The notes under the pieces were generated by a model. That model searched no databases, was not told the DNA's origin, and was given only the letters and a program-made list of their open reading frames with translations. From positions 48,632-112,631 of the forward strand of contig CABUDI010000005.1 of assembly GCA_902490305.1 (NCBI GenBank): DNA of 64,000 nucleotides. The letters run 5' to 3'. Below are positions 16,041 through 23,760 of this stretch, one piece after another. A program made the translations under genes and the position numbers. The stretch's first letter is position 1; each line of letters begins with the position of its first letter. The DNA comes from an uncultured Collinsella sp. Its GTDB lineage: Bacteria > Actinomycetota > Coriobacteriia > Coriobacteriales > Coriobacteriaceae.

Positions 16041-16694
16041 ATGCTGCTCTGCCCCAGTCTCATGTGCGCCGACTACGGCAATCTGCGTGCGACCGTCGAG
16101 GACCTCGACGCCGCCGGCATCGACATCTTCCATTGCGACGTGATGGACGGCAGCTTCGTTCCCAATTTCGCCATGGGTCTCGAAGACATCAAGGCCGTGC
16201 GAGCTGCCACCAACAAGCTCGTCGACGTGCACCTTATGGTCGAGAATCCCTCCAGCAAGGTTGAACTTTTCGCCTCCGCCGGCGCGGACATCATCTACAT
16301 CCATCCGGAGTCCGAGCGTTACGTGGTCAAGACACTCGCCGCGATTAAGTCCCTCGGCAAGAGCGCCGGTATCGCCGTGAACCCCGACACCTCTATCTCC
16401 GAGATCGAGGAGATGCTGAACCTCTGCGATTACGTGATGGTCATGACGGTGAATCCGGGTTTTGCCGGTCAGAGCTTTATAGAGTTCACGAACGACAAGG
16501 TGCGTCGCCTTGCCGCGCTGAAGGAGCGCTTCGGCTTCAAGCTCATGATCGACGGCGCTTGCTCGCCCGAGCGCGTGCGCGACCTGTCCGCCATCGGCGC
16601 GGACGGATTTATCCTGGGCACCAGTGCGCTGTTTGGCAAGGACGCTGGTTACGAGGAGTGCCTGCGCCGTCTGCGCGCCGGCGAGGTGTATTAG
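16041..16694 (+). CDS. alsE: Allulose-6-phosphate 3-epimerase-like protein (ribulose-phosphate epimerase family)
   Basis: 217 aa cytoplasmic TIM barrel of the Rpe family. Metal and catalytic residues are in CPSLMCADYG, FHCDVMDGSFVPN, VHLMVENP, MTVNPGFAGQSFI and a DGACS loop. True Rpe has NPGFGGQ and a DGG loop. The combination seen here (SLMCxD, VMTVxPGFAGQ, DGxC, GTSxLF) matches E. coli AlsE, which converts allulose-6-P to fructose-6-P. AAGGAG lies 8 nt before the ATG. It is followed by the RpiB-type isomerase, giving a two-step allose-6-P to fructose-6-P route (inference). An ordinary pentose-phosphate epimerase role cannot be excluded. Confidence 0.75.
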   Translation: MLLCPSLMCADYGNLRATVEDLDAAGIDIFHCDVMDGSFVPNFAMGLEDIKAVRAATNKLVDVHLMVENPSSKVELFASAGADIIYIHPESERYVVKTLAAIKSLGKSAGIAVNPDTSISEIEEMLNLCDYVMVMTVNPGFAGQSFIEFTNDKVRRLAALKERFGFKLMIDGACSPERVRDLSAIGADGFILGTSALFGKDAGYEECLRRLRAGEVY

Positions 16695-16766
16695 AAGCGG
16701 AAGGGCGAATTAGGGCGGATTGAGCGCGCGGCATGCGCGAATGGTTCTTATGGAAAGGGGTCTCTT

Positions 16767-17243
16767 GTGAAGATCGGTATTGGAAACGACCACGTCGCAG
16801 TCGAGTATAAGGAGGCCATCACGGCGTATATCCAGGAGAAGTACGGCTACGAAGTCGTGAACTTCGGCACGGACAGCACCGAGCGCTTTGACTATCCCAT
16901 CGCGGGTGAGGCCGTGGCGGACGCTGTCATGTCCGGCGAGGTTGATCGCGGTATCGTTATCTGCGGTACGGGTGTGGGCATCTCGCTCGCCGCCAACAAG
17001 GTGCGCGGTATCCGTTGCTGCACCTGCTCTGAGCCGTATTCCGCTCGTCTGTCACGCGAGCACAACAACACCAACATGCTCGCATTTGGTGCTCGTGTGG
17101 TGGGCATCGAGCTGGCCAAGATGATCGTCGACGCCTGGCTCACCGGCGAGTTCGAGGGCGGCCGTCACCAGCGCCGCATCGATATGATTCGCCAGATCGA
17201 GGCTCGTCAGCTCGTGCGTGCGGAGGAAGCACGCGGCTGGTAG
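16767..17243 (+). CDS. rpiB: RpiB/LacAB-family sugar-phosphate isomerase
   Basis: 158 aa from GTG 16767, 6 nt after AAAGGGG. The RpiB fold is clear: GNDHVAVEYK, the active-site Cys66 in GIVICGTGVGISLAANK, and SREHNNTNML. Family members isomerise ribose-5-P/ribulose-5-P. RpiB of E. coli is also the allose-6-P isomerase, and LacA/LacB isomerise galactose-6-P. Its place 72 nt after the AlsE-like gene and beside LacI operators supports an aldose-6-P to ketose-6-P step in the same pathway (inference). Confidence 0.9.
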   Translation: MKIGIGNDHVAVEYKEAITAYIQEKYGYEVVNFGTDSTERFDYPIAGEAVADAVMSGEVDRGIVICGTGVGISLAANKVRGIRCCTCSEPYSARLSREHNNTNMLAFGARVVGIELAKMIVDAWLTGEFEGGRHQRRIDMIRQIEARQLVRAEEARGW

Positions 17244-17246
17244 TGG

Positions 17247-17280
17247 AAAAGCCCGTCACCCATGTGGTGGCGGGCTTTTT
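17247..17280. terminator. Bidirectional terminator between rpiB and the lacI-family gene
   Basis: AAAAGCCCGTCACC / GGTGGCGGGCTTTTT with a short loop. A-run on the left and T-run on the right serve both converging genes. Confidence 0.88.
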
Positions 17281-17342
17281 GCATGTCGCGCGTGGGATAG
17301 AACACATGCGAGAGAAAAACGCGGCTATTCGCTGCCCGCTGT

Positions 17343-18353
17343 CTAGCTGCTCGCGCGTTGCACGAGCTTAACGGGGACGAGCGTCTCCATCTCGGGCTCT
17401 TCGCCGCGCAGCAGGGCGAGCAGGGCCTGACATCCCTCGTGCGCGAGGCGCTCGGGGAAGCGGCGGACAGTGCTGATTTGCGGCGTCGGAAGCTGCGCAT
17501 AGACGGAATCGTCGAAGCCGATGAGACGGACGTCCTCGGGTACGCGCTTGCCGGCGGCAACGAGCGCACGCAGCGCGCCCACGGCTGCGTGGTCGCTATG
17601 GGCGAAGATGCCGTCGACGGGGTAGCCCGTGGAGAGGAAGTCGGTCACGAGCTCTTCGGACTCGATGATGCTCGGCTGCTTACCCGAGACAAACAGCTGG
17701 TAGTCGCGGCGTAGCGGCATTCCGTGCGCGGCGAGCGCCCGCTCGTAGCCCATCTGGCGCTCGTTGCCGGGGTAGTTGGCGGTAAAACTCGAGATGCTCA
17801 GGATGTCCTTGCAGCCGCGCTCGATGAGGTGCTCGGTCGCCATGTAGCCACCGCCGATGTTGTCGGAGCCCACGTGTGGGAAACCGAGGTCGTTTTCGGG
17901 CGCACGGTCGATGCAGACCACGGGGATTCCGTGGGGGACGAACTCGCCGTCGAGCCTGCGCAGGCCGGAGATACAGATGATGCCGTCGGCCTGCTTGCTT
18001 GCCAGCGTGCGGAAGTAGTCGCGCTCGCGGGCAGGGTCATTGGCGCTGTTGCAAACAAAGACCGAGTAGTCCTCGGTTGCCAGCTCGCGCTCCACATGCA
18101 GGGCGATCTTGGAAAAGAAGTCGTTGGAGATGTCCGGCACGATCATGCCGATGGTCCGGGACTGGGCCATACGGAGGCTCTTCGCCGCCATGTTCGTGAC
18201 GTAGCCGTATTCCTTGAGGGCGGCTTCCACGCGCTTGCGGGTGTCTTCGGAAAAACGGCCGCTGCCGTTGATGACGTGGGAGACCGTGGCGACGGATACG
18301 CCGGCCGCGACGGCAATCTGGCGCATGGATGGGCGCTTGCCTGGTGTGGGCAT
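17343..18353 (-). CDS. LacI-family transcriptional regulator
   Basis: 336 aa. The N-terminal helix-turn-helix with hinge helix is MRQIAVAAGVSVATVSHVIN. It is followed by a periplasmic-binding-protein-like effector domain (TIGMIVPDISNDFF, GIICISGLR, GFDDSVYAQLPTPQISTV). The start follows GGAGG by 4 nt. It converges on the alsE-rpiB operon. Its own upstream region carries GGTTAACAGATTAACC, the same palindrome class as the two sites before alsE. This indicates autoregulation and control of the sugar operon by a phosphosugar or free sugar (inference). Confidence 0.92.
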   Translation of the reverse strand: MPTPGKRPSMRQIAVAAGVSVATVSHVINGSGRFSEDTRKRVEAALKEYGYVTNMAAKSLRMAQSRTIGMIVPDISNDFFSKIALHVERELATEDYSVFVCNSANDPARERDYFRTLASKQADGIICISGLRRLDGEFVPHGIPVVCIDRAPENDLGFPHVGSDNIGGGYMATEHLIERGCKDILSISSFTANYPGNERQMGYERALAAHGMPLRRDYQLFVSGKQPSIIESEELVTDFLSTGYPVDGIFAHSDHAAVGALRALVAAGKRVPEDVRLIGFDDSVYAQLPTPQISTVRRFPERLAHEGCQALLALLRGEEPEMETLVPVKLVQRASS

Positions 18354-18376
18354 GGGGCCTCCTGCTGCTTTCGGGT

Positions 18377-18392
18377 GGTTAACAGATTAACC
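18377..18392. promoter_or_regulatory. LacI-type operator 3 (autoregulatory)
   Basis: GGTTAACAGATTAACC, 24 bp before the lacI-family start. It shares GGTTAA and GATTAA in the same spacing with the two operators at 15950 and 15984, but lacks their central CG. Confidence 0.55.
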
Positions 18393-18405
18393 GAGATTGT
18401 AGCGC

Positions 18406-18606
18406 ATGCGCGATGCCGTAATGGGTCGCTTCGAAGTCGTTTTGTCGCGCTCGGTCTGCACCTTGGATAAGAAGGAGTTCGTCGAGCACTCCGATCCGGA
18501 GCACACGCGCGCCAACATCCCGCTGTTCCAGCAGGGCATCATGATACAGCAGCTCAACTCCGAGAAGCTCGTGGTCCAGATCATGGTGAAGTTCTGCGGC
18601 CAGTAA
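18406..18606 (+). pseudogene. Orphan 66-codon coding fragment, unknown family
   Basis: Codon usage looks coding (GC-rich third positions), and the frame ends ...LVVQIMVKFCGQ before a terminator. An in-frame stop sits two codons before its ATG, and the lacI promoter abuts it. There is no ribosome-binding site. Residues DKKEFVEHSDPEHTRANIP and FQQGIMIQQ suggest the tail of a larger soluble protein whose 5' part has been lost. I do not recognise the family. Confidence 0.4.
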
Positions 18607-18637
18607 TTACTGCATCACATATTCTGTTGTCACCTGG

Positions 18638-18664
18638 GAGGCTCGCTTTTGCGGGCCTCTTTGC
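18638..18664 (+). terminator. Hairpin terminator after the orphan fragment
   Basis: GAGGCTCGC-TTTT-GCGGGCCTC followed by TTTGC. Its persistence suggests that the fragment was once a complete gene. Confidence 0.55.
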
Positions 18665-18689
18665 GTTGCTATGGAGCCCTGGTCTGTCG

Positions 18690-18729
18690 ATAAACAAAGC
18701 GCCCGCTTGCTGGGGGAGCAAGCGGGCGC
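18690..18729 (-). terminator. Terminator of the pknB operon
   Basis: Perfect 13-bp stem GCGCCCGCTTGCT/AGCAAGCGGGCGC with a GGGGG loop. Read on the minus strand it runs into TTTGTTTATC. Confidence 0.85.
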
Positions 18730-18781
18730 CTGTGAGCGAATATGTTTGCGGCGAAAGCCGCGATGAGCGGTGGGGTGGCGA

Positions 18782-20743
18782 CTAGTTGGTCGTACCGGAA
18801 TCGTCGCCCGTGCTCGTGCCCGAGCCCGAGCCCGAACCAGAAAGTGCGACCGTCAGCGTAATCGTGCTGTCGGTGGACTGCTTTCCAGTGGGGGAGACGC
18901 CCGTAACGGTGGCATCCTCGTTACCGCTTACGGGATTGCCGTTCTGGTCACAGAAGCCAATGTTATAGAAACCGGCGTTGTTGAGCGCGGTAACGGCGGC
19001 GGAAATGCTCTTGCCGTACAGGTTGCCCGGGACGGTGGCCTTGCCGGACTTCTTGGCGATGACGACGGTAATCGTGGCGCCGGGCTTCTGCTTGCCGCTG
19101 GGGTTCCAGCTGATCACGGTGCCCTCGGTAACCGAGTCGTTCTCCTGGTAGCTCACGTCGACACCAAAGCCTGCCATATCGAGGGCGTTGCGCGCCTGGG
19201 CCTCGGTCATGTCGGTCAGGTCGGGGACGGACGTGGTATCCGGGCCGCTCGAGACCTTGTACGAGATGGTCGTGCCCTTCGCGACTTCCTTACCGGCTTC
19301 GGTGCCCTGCTCAAAGACCTGGCCCTCATCAGCCTCGTTGGCCTCCTCGGAGGCGTTGCCCTTCAGGCCAACGCTTGCCAGCGCGGCTTCTGCCTGGTCC
19401 TTGGTCAGGCCGAGAAGCTGGGGAACCTCAACCTTCTCGGAGGGTTTGGGGCCCTTGGAGATTACCAGGTTCACCTTGGTGCCCTTGGCTTTCTTGGTGT
19501 TGCCGTTGGGCGTCTGCTCGGCGACCTTGCCCTCGTCGACATCGTCGTTGTAGCTTTGGTCGATGGTGCCGACCTCGAGGCCGGCTTCCTTGATCAGCTC
19601 GACGGCTGTCTGCTGGTCCTTGCCCAGTACATCGGGCACGGTGACCTGCTCGCCGCCAAAGAGTCCTGTGGCAAAGGCCACCACGATGCCGATGACAGCA
19701 GCGGCTGCCACCACGGCGGCGATGATCTTGTTCTTGTTGGATTTGGGCTTTTCGACCTCGTAGGAGCCGGTGGAGCCCGAAACCGAGCTACGGGCGGTGT
19801 TCTGGCCGCTCACGCCCGAGACGGGACGCACCATGGCGCGCGTCTGGTCGGAAAGCTCGCGGGTCTTGGTGGCGCCCAGCTCGCCGGGGGCACCGATGAT
19901 GCGCGTGGGCTCCGAAATGTTGACGGCACGACCGGACAGGTAGCTGTTGAGCACCTGACGCAGCTCGTCGGCGGTCTGGAAGCGGTTTGCCGGGTCCTTC
20001 TCCATACACTTGAGGATGATGCGCTCAAGGTCGGCGTCGACACCGGAGTTGATCTGGCTCGGCGGAATAGGCAGCTCGTTGACCTGCTTGAGTGCGACCG
20101 AGATAGCGTCGTCACCGTCAAAGGGAACGCGGCCGGTGGCGCACTCGTACATCACGACGCCCAGCGAGTAGATATCCGAGGTGGGGCCGAGGTCCTGACC
20201 ACGGGTCTGCTCGGGGCTGACGTAGTGGGCGGTTCCCAGCACGTTGTTGTCTTGCGTGAGGTGGCTGTTCTTGGCGCGCGCGATGCCAAAGTCCATCACC
20301 TTGATGTTGCCGTCGGGCAGCACCATGATGTTCTGCGGCTTAATGTCGCGGTGGATGATCTCGTGCTTGTGGGCGACCGAAAGCGCGGAGCTGATCTGCG
20401 AGCCGATCTGGGCGACCTTCTTGGGGTCGAGGGCGCCGTGGCTCTTGATGCCGCTCTTAAGGTCGGTGCCGCGCAGGTACTCCATGACGATGTAATAGGT
20501 GTCGCCGTCCTTGCCCCAATCGTAGACGCCCACGATATAGGGGGAGGAGAGACCGGCTGCTGCCTGGGCCTCCTGCTTAAAGCGTGCGGCGAAGGTTGCG
20601 TCGCCAGCATACTGCGGCAGCATGATCTTGACAGCAACCGTGCGGTCGAGGACCTGGTCCTGTGCACGGTAGACGGTCGCCATGCCGCCTGTCCCCACCT
20701 TATCCTTGAGGAGGTATCTTCCCCCGAGGACCCTCTGTTCCAT
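18782..20743 (-). CDS. pknB: PASTA-domain Ser/Thr protein kinase (PknB/PrkC type)
   Basis: 653 aa from ATG 20743; the preceding in-frame ATG at 20758 is rejected because AGGAG lies just before the chosen start. The kinase has Gly-loop GTGGMATVY, Lys39 in VAVKIM, catalytic HRDIKPQN (D133) and DFG 151-153. A juxtamembrane Thr/Ser-rich stretch follows. One membrane helix (IIAAVVAAAAVIGIVVAFA) and four extracellular PASTA repeats (TVPDVLGK, EVPQLLGL, SVPDLTDM, TVPGNLYGK) complete it. PASTA kinases sense muropeptides or lipid II and control cell-wall growth and division by phosphorylating FHA and division proteins. Last gene of a minus-strand cluster encoding the cognate phosphatase and FHA proteins. 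Confidence 0.95.
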   Translation of the reverse strand: MEQRVLGGRYLLKDKVGTGGMATVYRAQDQVLDRTVAVKIMLPQYAGDATFAARFKQEAQAAAGLSSPYIVGVYDWGKDGDTYYIVMEYLRGTDLKSGIKSHGALDPKKVAQIGSQISSALSVAHKHEIIHRDIKPQNIMVLPDGNIKVMDFGIARAKNSHLTQDNNVLGTAHYVSPEQTRGQDLGPTSDIYSLGVVMYECATGRVPFDGDDAISVALKQVNELPIPPSQINSGVDADLERIILKCMEKDPANRFQTADELRQVLNSYLSGRAVNISEPTRIIGAPGELGATKTRELSDQTRAMVRPVSGVSGQNTARSSVSGSTGSYEVEKPKSNKNKIIAAVVAAAAVIGIVVAFATGLFGGEQVTVPDVLGKDQQTAVELIKEAGLEVGTIDQSYNDDVDEGKVAEQTPNGNTKKAKGTKVNLVISKGPKPSEKVEVPQLLGLTKDQAEAALASVGLKGNASEEANEADEGQVFEQGTEAGKEVAKGTTISYKVSSGPDTTSVPDLTDMTEAQARNALDMAGFGVDVSYQENDSVTEGTVISWNPSGKQKPGATITVVIAKKSGKATVPGNLYGKSISAAVTALNNAGFYNIGFCDQNGNPVSGNEDATVTGVSPTGKQSTDSTITLTVALSGSGSGSGTSTGDDSGTTN

Positions 20744-20873
20744 TCCTGCTCCTAACATAACTATTCGCTCAACGATGTGTAGTACCTATGATGTGGCCGC
20801 TGGGGCCGTGTGGCGCGTTGCCGCTAACCCTTAGGCCGCGGCGCGCCTCGGGTGTCCGATTCGATCATGGGCA

Positions 20874-23744
20874 TCACGCTCCCTGTGCGGCAAGCGCCGC
20901 AGTCAGGACGATACCGGCGATCTTGGCGGCCTTGACGTCATGCTTGTCGTAATCCTCCAAGGCCACCGAGATGGCGACCGTGGGTGAATCGTAAGGCGCA
21001 AAGCCAACGAACATCGAGTTGACGTTGGTGCCGCCAGTCTCGGCCGAGCCGGTCTTGCCGGCGACCTTGACGCCGGGGATTTGGGCATCGGTGCCGGTGC
21101 CGGACTGGACGACGGCAAGCATGGCCTGCTTGACCTGGTCGGCCGTGGCGGAGCTGACGGCCTGACCAAGCGAGCGGGACTGCGTGGTCTTGACCACGGT
21201 TCCGTCCGGGGCGAGTACCTGGGCTACAAAGTACGGGTCCATGACCACGCCGCTGTTAGCGATGGCGGCGGCAATCACGGCGTTTTGCATGACGGTGGTC
21301 TGCGGGCCGGGCGTATGGTCCATGCCGACAGGCTGGCCGGCGCCGGCCCAGGCGGTCTCCCACTCGGTCATGAGCGACGGGTCGGCCATGATGGAGGCCG
21401 CGGAGGTCAGGTCCTGGCCGAGCTTTTGGCCGTAGCCAAAGGCGTTGGCAAACTGCACGAGCGTGTTTGCGCCAACTTCGTTTGCCACCTGGCCAAAGAC
21501 GACGTTGGAGGACACGGCAAAGGCCTGCTGCAGGCTGATGGTGCCGTAGCTCTCGTTGGCATCGTTGGTGACCGGTGCGTTGCCGATGTCCATGGAGCCG
21601 GGCGCCTGGTAGGTGCTGGTAAGGCTGGCGGTACCGGTCTCGAGTGCCGCGGAAAGCGTAACGACCTTAAAGGTGGAACCCGGGGTGTACAGCGCGTCCA
21701 TGGCGCGGTCGTACATGGAGCCGTCCTCGCCGCCGCCCGTCTGCAGCAGCGCGTCGATGTTGGTGTTGTCGTAGGTGGGCGAGCTGGCGCACGCGAGGAC
21801 TGCGCCGGTGCGCGGATCCAAGACCACCACGGCGCCCTTAAAGCCCTTGAGCGCCTGCTCGGCGGCCGTCTGGATGCGCGAGTCGATGGTGAGCTTGGCG
21901 GTGTTGCCCGGCTGGGTTTGGCCTGCAAGCGACGCGATGGCGTTGTTCCAGCTGGAGTAATCCTTGGAGCCGGTGAGCGTGTCGTTCATGACGGCCTCGA
22001 TGCCGGCGGTGCCGTACTGCTGACTTACGTAGCCCACCACGTGCGCGGCCATGTTGCCGTTGGGGTAGGAGCGGGCGTAGGTGCCGTCCTCCTGCTGCAG
22101 AGACTCGGCCAGCGTCACGCCATCGGACGTGATGATGGAGCCGCGCTGGATGTACTTGGAGCGGGCGATGGTGTGGTTGTTGGTTGGCATGTCCTGATAG
22201 TCCTTGGCCTTGATGACCTGGACATAGGTGAGGTTGCCGATAAGGATGGCGAACAGCGCCGTAAAGGCGAGCACGGCGCGGGTCAGGCGGTTGGCGAGTG
22301 CCACGCGGCCGAGCACGCCGGATTCGGGCGTGTCGAGCAGGCGGCGGCGCATGCGCGAGCCGGCAGAGTGGCTGCCGCGGCCATACGAAGACGAGGCGGC
22401 AAAGCGCGTACCGGTCGGGGCTGCGGCGGATGCGACCTGGTCGTCGGTGATGGCCGCCATGGTGCCGGTGCCGGTGAGTTCGGCCTCGCGTCCGGTTGCC
22501 TCGTCACCGGCGCGCAACAGCAGTGCGACGATGATAAAGCTCGCCAGCAGCGAGGAGCCGCCCTGGCTCATAAAGGGCAGGGTAACGCCGGTCAGCGGGA
22601 TCAGACGGGTCACGCCGCCAACGATCAAGAAAGCCTGGAAGCTGATGGCGGCCGTAAGGCCCGTGGCGCTAAAAGCGGCAAGGTCGGACTTGGCGCGGGC
22701 GGCTGTGGTCAGGCCGCGAACGGCAAAGAGCATAAACAGGATGAGCACGGCGCCGCCGCCCAAAAGGCCCATCTCCTCGCCGATGGCCGAGAAGATAAAG
22801 TCGGACTCGACGACGGGGATGTTGTTGGCCATGCCGTTGCCGATACCAACGCCGACCAGGCCGCCGTCGGCGAGTGAGAAGAGCGACTGGACGATCTGGT
22901 AGCCCTGCCCCTGGGCGTCCTTAAACGGATCGACCCAAACCTGGAAACGCACTTGAACGTGCGACAGGAACTTGTAGGCGCCCACGGCTCCCACGGCCAA
23001 AAGTGCGAGGCCGATGATGACGTACGAAAAACGTCCCGTGGCAACGTAGAGCATCAGCAAGAAGATGGTATAGAACAGCACTGCCGAGCCCAGATCGCGT
23101 TCGAAGACGACGACGAGCAGGCATACGCCCCATACCGCAAAGAGCGGAAGCAGCAGGCGCAGGCGCGGAACTTTAAAGCCCAGGATCTTTCGGTTGGAAA
23201 TGGAGAGCAGCTCGCGGTTCTCGGCCAGGTAGCCGGCCAGGAACAGCACGATAAAGACCTTGGCGAACTCGCCGGGCTGGATGGTAAAGCCGGCGATGCG
23301 AATCCACAGCTTGGAGCCCGAGATCGTGGTACCGATAAAGATCGGCAGCATCAGCAAAATGATGCCGATGATGCCAAAGGTGTATTTGTAGCGCATGACC
23401 ACGTCGAGGTTTTTGACCAGCGCGAGCGTTCCCACCATCAACGCTACCGAGATAAACAGGATGACGAGCTGTGAGATGGCGAGGTCGGGCGCCAGGCGCG
23501 TCACAAACGTGATGCCGATGCCCGACAGAACAAAGACGATGGGCAGGATTGCCGGATCGGCGCCGGGCGCCAAGATGCGCACGGCAATGTGGGCCGCGGC
23601 AAAGGCGGCAAAGAGGCCGATCGGTACGGCGAGCGTCTCAAAGGAGATGACAGCGCCCGCGGTGAGCACGTACATCGCATACAGCAGGATGACGGGGAAC
23701 GCCGAGGCGATGAGCAAGAGCAGCTCGGTGTTGCGGCGACTCAT
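20874..23744 (-). CDS. Fused SEDS glycosyltransferase (FtsW/RodA) and class B penicillin-binding transpeptidase
   Basis: 956 aa from ATG 23744 (GGGAG 8 nt upstream, 16 nt after the phosphatase stop). Residues ~1-410 form a multi-span SEDS protein with FERDLGSAV and ESDFIFSAIGEEMG. This half polymerises glycan from lipid II. After a ~70-residue linker and one membrane helix (VLAFTALFAILIGNLTYV), a PBP half (~490-956) carries all transpeptidase motifs: SxxK as STFK (S690), SSN (S745) and KTG (897-899). Normally rodA and pbpA are separate adjacent genes. Here one uninterrupted frame ties polymerase and cross-linker 1:1. The transpeptidase half is the expected beta-lactam target. Confidence 0.94.
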   Translation of the reverse strand: MSRRNTELLLLIASAFPVILLYAMYVLTAGAVISFETLAVPIGLFAAFAAAHIAVRILAPGADPAILPIVFVLSGIGITFVTRLAPDLAISQLVILFISVALMVGTLALVKNLDVVMRYKYTFGIIGIILLMLPIFIGTTISGSKLWIRIAGFTIQPGEFAKVFIVLFLAGYLAENRELLSISNRKILGFKVPRLRLLLPLFAVWGVCLLVVVFERDLGSAVLFYTIFLLMLYVATGRFSYVIIGLALLAVGAVGAYKFLSHVQVRFQVWVDPFKDAQGQGYQIVQSLFSLADGGLVGVGIGNGMANNIPVVESDFIFSAIGEEMGLLGGGAVLILFMLFAVRGLTTAARAKSDLAAFSATGLTAAISFQAFLIVGGVTRLIPLTGVTLPFMSQGGSSLLASFIIVALLLRAGDEATGREAELTGTGTMAAITDDQVASAAAPTGTRFAASSSYGRGSHSAGSRMRRRLLDTPESGVLGRVALANRLTRAVLAFTALFAILIGNLTYVQVIKAKDYQDMPTNNHTIARSKYIQRGSIITSDGVTLAESLQQEDGTYARSYPNGNMAAHVVGYVSQQYGTAGIEAVMNDTLTGSKDYSSWNNAIASLAGQTQPGNTAKLTIDSRIQTAAEQALKGFKGAVVVLDPRTGAVLACASSPTYDNTNIDALLQTGGGEDGSMYDRAMDALYTPGSTFKVVTLSAALETGTASLTSTYQAPGSMDIGNAPVTNDANESYGTISLQQAFAVSSNVVFGQVANEVGANTLVQFANAFGYGQKLGQDLTSAASIMADPSLMTEWETAWAGAGQPVGMDHTPGPQTTVMQNAVIAAAIANSGVVMDPYFVAQVLAPDGTVVKTTQSRSLGQAVSSATADQVKQAMLAVVQSGTGTDAQIPGVKVAGKTGSAETGGTNVNSMFVGFAPYDSPTVAISVALEDYDKHDVKAAKIAGIVLTAALAAQGA

Positions 23745-23760
23745 AAGCGGCACTCCCTTT

